This document shows positions 44,108-51,914 of a stretch of 54,765 nucleotides of DNA, in pieces. Position 1 is the stretch's first letter. Every line of letters starts with the position of its first letter. The stretch spans positions 1 to 54,765 of the forward strand of contig SGZV01000008.1 in assembly GCA_004321805.1 (NCBI GenBank). The letters run 5' to 3'. The DNA comes from an alpha proteobacterium HIMB59. GTDB lineage: Bacteria; Pseudomonadota; Alphaproteobacteria; HIMB59. Under the pieces are notes generated by a model. It was not told where the DNA came from, made no database searches, and worked only from the letters and a program-made list of their open reading frames with translations. The translations under genes were made by a program, and so were the position numbers.

Positions 44108-47107
44108 CTATGACCTCACTCTTTCGCCCTTAGGATCAACGTAATGTGAAGAGACTACCTCAACTGGGATTGAAATATCTTTTAAAGGAGATACCGCAAA
44201 CAAAGTTTTACCAATTTGTTTTTTTCCATCTTTCATTATAGCAATTGAAAAAGGATTATTGTATTCAACACTCCAACAAGATGATGATACATGCCCAAGT
44301 TTTGGGTTAGGGGTTGGCGCCTTATCATTCTCAACTATATGAGATCCCTCAGGAATTTTGCTTTTTTTATCAACTGGAACTAAGCCAACAATTGTTTGTC
44401 TATCTTCAGCTACGAAAGCCTCTTTGGATAAAGATCTTTTTCCAATAAAATCTTTTTTCTGACTTACCATGCCATTTAAACCCACGTCAAAAGGAATTGT
44501 TCTACCATCCAACTCTGGGCCCGCCACGTGTCCCATTTCTATTCTCAAGGTAGAAAGAGCTTCAGTTCCATATGGTTGAACACCAAAATCTGATCCTGCT
44601 TCCATAATTTTTTTCCATAAATGCAAACCATAATCTGACTCAACATTGACCTCATATGCCAGTTCACCAGAGAATGAAATTCTATAAATTCTTGCAGGAA
44701 TATCACCTAACTTGGTATCAATTAGGCCCATAAATGGCAGACCCTCATTTGATAAATCAATTGATGGAAACATTTTAGTTAAAAGCTCTCGAGACTTTGG
44801 TCCAGCCACAGCAACGCCCGCGAACTGTTCAGTAGTTGATAAAACATTCACATCTAATTCTGGCCATACCACTTGGAGATAATACTCAAGATGGGATAAA
44901 ACATTAGCAGCTTGTGCTGTAGTAGTAGTCATATGAAAATGATTTTCTGATATTCTGGAAGTGGTTCCATCATCCATGACCATTCCGTCTTCTCTCAACA
45001 TCACACCGTATCTCGCCTTCCCAACAGGCAGCTTCAACCATGCATTAGTATAAATTCTGTTTAGAAACTCAGGAGCATCAGGACCCTTAATATCAATTTT
45101 TCCTAATGTAGTAACATCACAAATTCCAACATTTTTTCTTACATTTGCAGCTTCGCGATTAACAGCATCATTCATAGTTTCATTTCCTCTTGGATAATAT
45201 CTTGGTCTAACCCATAGGCCGGCTGCTACAAACACTGCGTTATTTTCCTCGTGCCATTTATGAATAGGTGATTTACGTGTAGGAAGATAGTGATTGCCTA
45301 CTTCCCTTCCAACAATAGTTCCAATAGTTACTGGAGTATAAGGGGGTCTGAAAGTTGTGTGTCCAACCTCAGGTACAATCTTTTTTTCTATTTTTGATAC
45401 ATATTGAAGACCGTTCAAATTACTTGTTTTACCTTGATCACCGGCCATACCGAGCGTTGTGTATCGTTTAACGTGTTCAATAGATCTAAAACCCTCTCGA
45501 AGAGCTAACTCTACATCTGATACAGCGACATCATTTTGAAAATCGATAAATCTTTTTGGTTTTTTACCATTTGGTAAAGGCATACACCAAAGTTTTTCAT
45601 GACTCTCCTGAGAGGGCTCTTTTGACATAGGTGTATCTGTCTTAGAATTATTAGAAGTAAATTTATTAGATAGTTCAAAACCAACTTGAAAACCCTCAGC
45701 TAAAGATTGATCTAATGTGTATGATCCATTCGCTGCACCAACAGCTGTCTCTTTTTGTCTTTTTTGATCTGGTACATAAGCATCTATTTCTTCTTTGAAT
45801 TTTAATTTGTTACCTGCCTGAGAGGAAAGATGAACTGTTGGGGTCCATCCACCTGACATACAAATACAATCACATTCTACTTCTTCATACGAGATGAAAT
45901 TTTCCTTATCGCTATCAAGCTTACCAATAGTTGCAGATTTAATTTTAAGATGACCTTTGGTATTTGCAATACCAGAGTTAAATCTTATTTGAATACCTTG
46001 ATTTTGAACTTCCTTCACTAGTTCTCCATCAGAATTATCACGAGTATCTAAAATAATTGGTGTAATATCATTTTTTAGAAATTCTAGTGCAGTTGAATAC
46101 GCTGTATCATTGTTAGTAAAAATTATTGGTTTTTTACCTACAAGAGTTTCGTACACCTTCATATACTCTCTCGCTGCAGATGCTAATAAAATTCCAGGTC
46201 TGTCATTATTTCCAAAAGATATTGGTCTTTCTATTGAGCCAGTAGAAACTATAACTTCTCCTGCTCTTATATAATGAAGTCTTTGACGAGGTGTATACTG
46301 ACTAGGCTTTTCAATATGATCACTTACTCTTTCAAACATAACAGTCATGTTATGATCATAGTAACCAAAAACTTGAGATCTATTTTTTACAACCACGTTT
46401 GGTAGATTTTTGAGCTGAGAAATAACATCACTTGCCCATTCTCTTCCAGACATGTTACCAATAGTGACATCATCGTTAAGAAGTGAGCCGCCAAAGTGAG
46501 CTTTATCTTCAGCTAATATAACCCTGGCTCCATTTTTTGCGGCTGCAAGGGCGCTAGCTAAACCTGAAGGACCAGAGCCTACAACTAAAACATCACAGTG
46601 CTCATAATTATGTTCATAACGATCAGGATCAGGGTTTAATGGTGCAATACCCATACCAGCAGCTTTTCTTATAACAGGCTCATAAATTTTATACCAAAAA
46701 CTTTTTGGCCACATAAATGTTTTGTAATAAAAACCAGCAGGGAAAAAGCGGTTTAATAGATTATTTATTTCTCCAATATCAAATTTTACAGAAGGCCAAC
46801 AATTTTGGCTATTAGCAACAAGACCTTCAACGAGCTCAACCTCTGTTGCCATAATGTTTGGTTCTGAACGATCACCCTCATGTAGTTGAACCATTGCATT
46901 AGGTTCCTCAACACCCACTCCTAAAAATCCTCGCGGTCTATGATATTTAAAACTTCTACCTACAAGATGAACACCGTTCGCTATGAGAGCTGATGCAAGA
47001 GTATCACCTTCATAGCCCTGGAAAGTCTGACCATTAAAAGTAAAGTTTAAAATTTTATTTTTATTAATTAAACCATTAGAGTTTGTTGTTCGAAATTGAT
47101 TACTCAT
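44108..47107 (-). CDS. mgdC: N-methylglutamate dehydrogenase/sarcosine oxidase alpha subunit
   Basis: The roughly 1,000-residue protein has an N-terminal 2Fe-2S-like domain region (LNFTFNGQTFQGYEGDTLASAL), an NAD/FAD-binding domain (CDVLVVGSGPSGLASALAAAK, near residue 175), a second nucleotide segment, and a C-terminal folate-binding aminomethyltransferase domain (GVMLREDGMVMDDGTTSR; MGHVAGPELDGRTIPFDVGL). The folate domain would capture the methyl group as methylene-THF. A longer start at 47119 is possible, but the ATG at 47107 has a GAGG site eight bases upstream and overlaps the SoxD stop by eight bases, so it is preferred. Confidence 0.9.
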   Translation of the reverse strand: MSNQFRTTNSNGLINKNKILNFTFNGQTFQGYEGDTLASALIANGVHLVGRSFKYHRPRGFLGVGVEEPNAMVQLHEGDRSEPNIMATEVELVEGLVANSQNCWPSVKFDIGEINNLLNRFFPAGFYYKTFMWPKSFWYKIYEPVIRKAAGMGIAPLNPDPDRYEHNYEHCDVLVVGSGPSGLASALAAAKNGARVILAEDKAHFGGSLLNDDVTIGNMSGREWASDVISQLKNLPNVVVKNRSQVFGYYDHNMTVMFERVSDHIEKPSQYTPRQRLHYIRAGEVIVSTGSIERPISFGNNDRPGILLASAAREYMKVYETLVGKKPIIFTNNDTAYSTALEFLKNDITPIILDTRDNSDGELVKEVQNQGIQIRFNSGIANTKGHLKIKSATIGKLDSDKENFISYEEVECDCICMSGGWTPTVHLSSQAGNKLKFKEEIDAYVPDQKRQKETAVGAANGSYTLDQSLAEGFQVGFELSNKFTSNNSKTDTPMSKEPSQESHEKLWCMPLPNGKKPKRFIDFQNDVAVSDVELALREGFRSIEHVKRYTTLGMAGDQGKTSNLNGLQYVSKIEKKIVPEVGHTTFRPPYTPVTIGTIVGREVGNHYLPTRKSPIHKWHEENNAVFVAAGLWVRPRYYPRGNETMNDAVNREAANVRKNVGICDVTTLGKIDIKGPDAPEFLNRIYTNAWLKLPVGKARYGVMLREDGMVMDDGTTSRISENHFHMTTTTAQAANVLSHLEYYLQVVWPELDVNVLSTTEQFAGVAVAGPKSRELLTKMFPSIDLSNEGLPFMGLIDTKLGDIPARIYRISFSGELAYEVNVESDYGLHLWKKIMEAGSDFGVQPYGTEALSTLRIEMGHVAGPELDGRTIPFDVGLNGMVSQKKDFIGKRSLSKEAFVAEDRQTIVGLVPVDKKSKIPEGSHIVENDKAPTPNPKLGHVSSSCWSVEYNNPFSIAIMKDGKKQIGKTLFAVSPLKDISIPVEVVSSHYVDPKGERVRS

Positions 47108-47372
47108 TGAAATCCTCATTCATTTTACAAGTTGCAAATATCTCATGGGTGGCAGTATCTCTTGAAGCTTTAAACCACTGTCTACATCCTGAGGTGTGGT
47201 GCCATAATTCTGTATGCTTACCTCTTGGATTATCCCTAAAGTAAACAAAGTCATCCCAATCTTTTGTATTTATTTCTTCACCAAGAGTGGGTCTTTTAAT
47301 ATTACCATCTCCACCATAAGAAAATTCATTTTGTGATCTCTTACCACAGTAAGGGCATCTAATTTCTAACAT
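47100..47372 (-). CDS. mgdB: N-methylglutamate dehydrogenase/sarcosine oxidase delta subunit
   Basis: The 90-residue protein is the small SoxD-type zinc subunit. The ligands are visible: CPYCGKRSQNEFSYGG at the N-terminus and LWHHTSGCRQWFKASRDT further on. Length is typical (about 90-100). It starts three bases after the beta subunit stop and overlaps the alpha subunit start by 8 bases, so the complex is produced with coupled translation. Confidence 0.92.
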   Translation of the reverse strand: MLEIRCPYCGKRSQNEFSYGGDGNIKRPTLGEEINTKDWDDFVYFRDNPRGKHTELWHHTSGCRQWFKASRDTATHEIFATCKMNEDFNE

Positions 47373-47375
47373 TTA

Positions 47376-48632
47376 TTAACCGATCCAGGGTTTAGGACCG
47401 ACGCCCTTTTCATCAATAATTTTTCCTGAATGAAATCTTTCTAAGTTAAAGTCTGCATTTAATTCATGGACTTCATTTTTAGCTATAGTATGTGCAAATA
47501 CCCAACCAGAACATGGAGTAGCTTTGAAGCCACCGTAGCACCATCCGCAGTTAAGGTAAACTCCATCAATATGTGTTTTGTCAATGATGGGAGAACCATC
47601 CATGGACATATCCATAATACCTCCCCAGGTGCGAAGCATTTTTAATCTACTAAAGTTGGGAAAAACAGCCAATCCACCAGTTAATACATGTTGGATCATA
47701 GGCATATTTCCTCTTTGGGCATAACTGTTATATCCATCAAGATCTCCACCCATAACCATTTCGCCTTTATCAGATTGACTACAATAAAAGTGACCTGCAC
47801 CAAATGTAACTACATGATCGAGTAAAGGCTTCACGGGCTCGGAAACACAAGCCTGTAAAACGTGTGCTTCTATTGGGAGTCTCATATTAAGCATATCTGC
47901 TAAAAGTGTTGTACTTCCTGCAACACATAAACCTACTTTTTTTGTTTTAATACTGCCTCTTGAAGTTTGAACACCAGAGACTTTTCCATCAGTCACATCA
48001 AATCCGGTAACTTCACAATTTTGAATTATATCAACTCCCATTGAGTCTGCTTGTCTAGCATAACCCCAAGCAACAGCATCGTGTCTAGCTGTTCCACCAC
48101 GAGGTTGCATTAATCCACCATGAATAGGGAAACGACAAGTATCTGAAAAATCAGCAAATGGAATCATTTTTTTTAATTCATCTCTTCCTAAAAGAACAGC
48201 ATCAATTCCATTAAGTCTCATTGAATTACCTCTTCTTGCGTAAGCATTCATTTGAGCATCAGAGTGTGCTAAGTTTATAATTCCTCTTGGAGAGTACATA
48301 ACATTATAGTTTAATTCTTGACTGAGGGTCTCCCATTGCTTCATACCGAATTCATAAAAATGAGAGTTTGAGTCAAACATATAATTAGATCTTAAAATTG
48401 TGGTATTTCTTCCGACGTTTCCACCACCTATCCAACCTTTTTCTAAAATAGCTACATTGGTAATTCCATGTTCTTTAGCTAGGTAATACGCAGTAGCTAA
48501 ACCGTGGCCACCACCACCAACAATAACAACATCATATTCTTTTTTTGGTTCAGGATCTTTCCAAGCTACTTCCCAATCTTTATGATTGCTGAGAGCATTT
48601 TTAACTAGACTGAATATTGAATATTTTTGCAT
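47376..48632 (-). CDS. mgdA: N-methylglutamate dehydrogenase/sarcosine oxidase beta subunit
   Basis: The 418-residue protein has the FAD motif VVIVGGGGHGLATAYYLA (about residues 35-52), GGGNVGRNTTILRSNY near the flavin, PRGGTARHDAVAWGYAR and the C-terminal GSPIIDKTHIDGVYLNCGWCYGGFK, all typical of SoxB. It heads the mgdABCD-mgsABC run. The Shine-Dalgarno GAGAGG lies about 10 bases upstream. N-methylglutamate rather than sarcosine is favoured because MgsABC follows in the same transcript and tmm, tdm and gmaS are close. A sarcosine role is possible, since the two enzyme families are homologous. Confidence 0.88.
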   Translation of the reverse strand: MQKYSIFSLVKNALSNHKDWEVAWKDPEPKKEYDVVIVGGGGHGLATAYYLAKEHGITNVAILEKGWIGGGNVGRNTTILRSNYMFDSNSHFYEFGMKQWETLSQELNYNVMYSPRGIINLAHSDAQMNAYARRGNSMRLNGIDAVLLGRDELKKMIPFADFSDTCRFPIHGGLMQPRGGTARHDAVAWGYARQADSMGVDIIQNCEVTGFDVTDGKVSGVQTSRGSIKTKKVGLCVAGSTTLLADMLNMRLPIEAHVLQACVSEPVKPLLDHVVTFGAGHFYCSQSDKGEMVMGGDLDGYNSYAQRGNMPMIQHVLTGGLAVFPNFSRLKMLRTWGGIMDMSMDGSPIIDKTHIDGVYLNCGWCYGGFKATPCSGWVFAHTIAKNEVHELNADFNLERFHSGKIIDEKGVGPKPWIG

Positions 48633-48688
48633 GAATCAATTTACCTCTCAGAAAATATATATCTCAAAATTATCAGTGTAACAATACT

Positions 48689-48705
48689 GTTTCATAATAT
48701 GAAAC
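48689..48705. promoter_or_regulatory. Putative IclR operator between tmm and mgdA
   Basis: GTTTCA at 48689-48694, TAATA, and TGAAAC at 48700-48705 form a perfect palindrome. It lies in the 177-base divergent spacer, 57 bases before the mgdA start and 105 bases before the tmm start, so one protein could control both directions. The same half-sites and five-base spacer occur at 38478-38494 and 39289-39305. Confidence 0.65.
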
Positions 48706-48809
48706 AACATTTACATACATAGTTATTTTGTTGCACCCCATAAATTGAATAAAAATCGATTTGAAATCAATAAATTTGTATCTATTATTAGGATTTTAGG
48801 AGGAATTTT

Positions 48810-50144
48810 ATGACAAAAATAGCTTTAATTGGAACAGGTCCTTGTGGCTTATCTTTTTTAAGATCACTTCATCAAGCAGAAAAAAATGGTGAATCTATAC
48901 CTGAAGTAGTTGCTTTTGAAAAGCAAGCCGATTGGGGCGGATTATGGAATTATAGTTGGAGAACTGGTTCAGACCAATATGGAGATCCAATACATAATAG
49001 CATGTACAGATATTTGTGGTCCAATGGCCCAAAGGAATGTTTAGAATTTGCTGACTATTCATTTGACGAACACTTCCAAAAACCCATTCCTTCCTTTCCT
49101 CCTCGTGAAGTTTTACAAAATTATATTCTTGGTAGAGCTGAAAAATCAGATGCTAGAAAATATGTAAAATTTAATACAACCGTAAGTGGTGTAGTTGATA
49201 ATGGTAATGGTTTTGACATTACTTATACAAATAAAATTGACAACAAAGTAAGCACAGAAAGCTTTGATAAACTAATTGTTGCAACAGGCCACTTCTCTGT
49301 TCCATATATACCTGAATATGAGGGCATGAATAGTTTTCCTGGAAGAATTATGCATTCGCATGATTTCAGAGATGCTGAAGAGTTTAGAAATAAAAATGTT
49401 GTTGTACTTGGAAGTAGTTACTCAGCAGAAGATGTAGCTTTACAATGTTACAAATATGGAGCTAAGACAGTAACGATTGGATATAGAAATAATCCGATGG
49501 GATTTAATTGGCCCGAGGGCATGAAAGAAGTTCATTACATGGATAAAATTGATGGCAACAAAGCTATCTTTAAGGATGGTACTGTCCAAGAAATGGATGC
49601 TTTAATTCTTTGTACAGGATATTTACATCATTTTCCGTTTTTATCTGAAGATTTAAAACTTAAGACTCACAATAGGCTCTACCCACCTATGCTTTATAAA
49701 GGTGTTGTTTGGCAAAATAATCACAATCTATTCTATTTAGGAATGCAGGATCAATTTCATACTTTTAATATGTTTGATGCTCAAGCGTGGTATGTCAGAG
49801 ATATTATTATGAATAAAATTAAAATTCCTAGTGAAGATGAAGTATCAAAAGACATTGATACTTGGGTAAAGAAAGAAGAAGCATTAGAAGATGCCTATCA
49901 GATGATTGATTTCCAAACAGATTACTGTGTAGATCTATGTTCAGCTGTTGATTATCCAAATATTGACTTCGAACTTATTAAAAAACACTTTTATGATTGG
50001 GAACATGATAAAGAAGCTAATATTCTTACATACAGAGATAAATCTTTTTCATCTCCTGTTACTGGTACAACCGGACCAGCTCATCATACCACATGGTTAG
50101 AAGCTATGGATGACTCTATGGCTACTTACTTAAATACAAAGTAA
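48810..50144 (+). CDS. tmm: Trimethylamine monooxygenase, flavin-containing
   Basis: Tmm oxidises trimethylamine to trimethylamine N-oxide with NADPH and oxygen. The 444-residue protein has the FAD motif IGTGPCG (residues 7-13), WGGLWNYSW, the FMO fingerprint FPGRIMHSHDF near 176, the NADPH motif GSSYSAED near 201, and a CTGY motif at 268-271. The N-terminus and YRYLWSNGPKECLEF match bacterial marine Tmm proteins. A strong Shine-Dalgarno (AGGAGG) lies upstream. It is divergent from mgdA, sharing the palindromic region, and is followed by two small genes. Confidence 0.95.
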   Translation: MTKIALIGTGPCGLSFLRSLHQAEKNGESIPEVVAFEKQADWGGLWNYSWRTGSDQYGDPIHNSMYRYLWSNGPKECLEFADYSFDEHFQKPIPSFPPREVLQNYILGRAEKSDARKYVKFNTTVSGVVDNGNGFDITYTNKIDNKVSTESFDKLIVATGHFSVPYIPEYEGMNSFPGRIMHSHDFRDAEEFRNKNVVVLGSSYSAEDVALQCYKYGAKTVTIGYRNNPMGFNWPEGMKEVHYMDKIDGNKAIFKDGTVQEMDALILCTGYLHHFPFLSEDLKLKTHNRLYPPMLYKGVVWQNNHNLFYLGMQDQFHTFNMFDAQAWYVRDIIMNKIKIPSEDEVSKDIDTWVKKEEALEDAYQMIDFQTDYCVDLCSAVDYPNIDFELIKKHFYDWEHDKEANILTYRDKSFSSPVTGTTGPAHHTTWLEAMDDSMATYLNTK

Positions 50145-50153
50145 ATTAAATTA

Positions 50154-50321
50154 ATGAAAAATAATCATATCAATCTTTTGGGTTGGATCTTATTTATCAT
50201 ATCAGCAGTAGGATTTATTATTTCTAGCATTGGAAGCTTTTGGGCTATGTTTGGGAGTATTTTTTTCTTTGTAGCCTGCTTTGTTTTCTTAATTCCCTTT
50301 TTTAGAAAAGAAAAAGAATAG
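50154..50321 (+). CDS. Small double-helix membrane protein (55 residues)
   Basis: The frame starting at the ATG at 50154 encodes 55 residues with two hydrophobic helices (GWILFIISAVGFIISSI and FGSIFFFVACFVFLIPFF) separated by a short turn, and a basic end RKEKE. It lies 9 bases after tmm and 4 bases before the VOC gene, so it is probably on the tmm transcript. I do not recognise a family. Confidence 0.65.
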   Translation: MKNNHINLLGWILFIISAVGFIISSIGSFWAMFGSIFFFVACFVFLIPFFRKEKE

Positions 50322-50325
50322 TATA

Positions 50326-50703
50326 ATGTTTTATTCAGGTATTTGTTTTGGAACAAATGACCTGGATAAAGCTGGTGAATTTTATGATTTAGTATTCAAA
50401 ACTATTAATGTTGTCAGATGTCAAACAACTGATAATGAAATTGGTTATGGATCCTCTATAGAGGAAGAGTGTTTTTGGGTTATCAAACCTTTTAATAAAG
50501 AACAAGCAACTAGAGGTAATGGATCTCAAATGATCATTACGGCCAATTCAAAAGATCAAGTTGATCTTTTTCATAAAACAGCTTTACAAGAAGGAGGCCA
50601 GTGTGATGGGCCACCTGGATTGAGAGATCATACTCCCAATTACTATGGGGCTTATATCAAAGACCTTGATGGAAACAAAATTCATATTTACAAAATACTT
50701 TAA
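50326..50703 (+). CDS. VOC/glyoxalase-family protein
   Basis: The 125-residue protein is a small vicinal-oxygen-chelate domain protein: start FYSGICFGTNDLDKAGEFYD, middle GSQMIITANSKDQVDLFHKTAL, and C-terminal GAYIKDLDGNKIHIYKIL with the usual metal-ligand glutamate replaced by His/Lys context. It is four bases downstream of the 55-residue gene in the tmm unit. The reaction cannot be read from the sequence. It ends tail-to-tail with the aminomethyltransferase-like gene, 12 bases apart. Confidence 0.8.
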   Translation: MFYSGICFGTNDLDKAGEFYDLVFKTINVVRCQTTDNEIGYGSSIEEECFWVIKPFNKEQATRGNGSQMIITANSKDQVDLFHKTALQEGGQCDGPPGLRDHTPNYYGAYIKDLDGNKIHIYKIL

Positions 50704-50715
50704 GCTTAATTTATT

Positions 50716-51909
50716 TTAAGGAATTGTAGTAACTTTACCTCTAGGGATAAGTTTATCTTTATCGTAAAATGGCAATTCCACTACTTCGCAATCTATAAAA
50801 CCATCATCTAAACTTTCTGCTCTTACTTTAAAATCAGTCCACTTACTTGAATAATTAAATCTTACATAACCAATATATTTTTTTAGGGTTGGGGACCAAG
50901 TTGATGCAGGAAGATATCCAATAACTTCATCATTTGATAAATAAACATTAGATTTATATTTAAAAGCTTTTTCAGAAATTATACCAAATAATCTCTTTCC
51001 TGATTTTTTACTTAGTTCCACTAATGCTTTTTTTCCAATAAAATCATCTTTTGTTAAATCAACTAGTTTGTCTAGTCCAGCTTCAAATGGATTCATAGAA
51101 GAGTCAAAATCAGTATTACTGTCTAATATACCTCCCTCTATTCTTCTCATTTCCATTGATAAAATTCCATCAAAATGAAGTCCCAAAGGCTCTCCTACTT
51201 CAAGAATTGTATTCCAAAGTTTTTTATAATTGGTATCTCTACCTAAGCTATAAATTTCATAACCAAGCTCTGCTGTCCAGCCTGTGCGCGAAATATAAAC
51301 TTTTTGACCCGCTATATCAAAAAATCCAGAGTGGTAATATTTAAAATTTTCATCTAAGGATCCATTTGTAAGTTTTGATAATATTTCTTGTGATTTTGGT
51401 CCTTGTATTTGAATAGACCTTGATGAGGGATCTGAAATTTTTACATTATAATTTGATTTGTGAGCTTTAAGCCAAGTCTCCAGTGGCCCATCTGGCTGTA
51501 CATACCAATACTTATTTTCTTCTAATCGAAAAAAGACTCCGTCTATGAAAATTCCACCATCTTCATAACATGCTATGGCATACCTTCCCCTTCCCACATA
51601 CATTGTAGAAATTTTTCTGCTAAAAACTTTGTCTAAAAACTCTCCTGCTTGAGGGCCTTCAATTTGAATAGGTTTTTCTGGAGTATCGTACATGACAGCT
51701 TTTCTTCTCAGATTCCAATACATTTCCTCCGTATCATTACCTAGGGAAATTGGATAAAAACGTTCAGCATAAACGCCATATAAATTATCTTCCTTATGAT
51801 AAAAATCAAAATATGGCCCTTTATCAAATCTTTTCATGCCAACTGGTAATGTTGTTGACTTACTAACGAAAGTGGCTTCTTTTCCCACAAACTCCTTTTT
51901 TTTATTCAT
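50716..51909 (-). CDS. Aminomethyltransferase (GcvT/DmdA)-like protein, substrate unknown
   Basis: The 397-residue protein has a stand-alone folate-binding GcvT fold: PIQIEGPQAGEFLDKVFSRK, ACYEDGGIFIDGVFFRLEE, IQIQGPKSQEILSKL, SRTGWTAELGYEIYSLG, MEMRRIEGGILD and NPFEAGLDKLV. The RIEGG and NPxExGLDK segments resemble DmdA, the DMSP demethylase. It is not the glycine-cleavage T protein by context. It starts 5 bases after tdm on the same strand. It may accept a methyl group or formaldehyde-derived carbon onto tetrahydrofolate from an N- or S-methylated compound. Confidence 0.82.
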   Translation of the reverse strand: MNKKKEFVGKEATFVSKSTTLPVGMKRFDKGPYFDFYHKEDNLYGVYAERFYPISLGNDTEEMYWNLRRKAVMYDTPEKPIQIEGPQAGEFLDKVFSRKISTMYVGRGRYAIACYEDGGIFIDGVFFRLEENKYWYVQPDGPLETWLKAHKSNYNVKISDPSSRSIQIQGPKSQEILSKLTNGSLDENFKYYHSGFFDIAGQKVYISRTGWTAELGYEIYSLGRDTNYKKLWNTILEVGEPLGLHFDGILSMEMRRIEGGILDSNTDFDSSMNPFEAGLDKLVDLTKDDFIGKKALVELSKKSGKRLFGIISEKAFKYKSNVYLSNDEVIGYLPASTWSPTLKKYIGYVRFNYSSKWTDFKVRAESLDDGFIDCEVVELPFYDKDKLIPRGKVTTIP

Positions 51910-51914
51910 TTAAT

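Noticed and set aside
44108-47119. Longer start of the alpha subunit at 47119
   Set aside because: It has no ribosome site, while the ATG at 47107 has GAGG at proper spacing.
43518-48632. Heterotetrameric sarcosine oxidase (soxBDAG)
   Set aside because: The subunit set is homologous, but direct linkage to MgsABC and proximity to GmaS, Tmm and Tdm favour N-methylglutamate dehydrogenase. Not excluded; the motifs do not discriminate.
50704-50720. Terminator between the VOC and GcvT-like genes
   Set aside because: Only a five-base A/T inverted repeat (CTTAA/TTAAG) is present, too weak to call.
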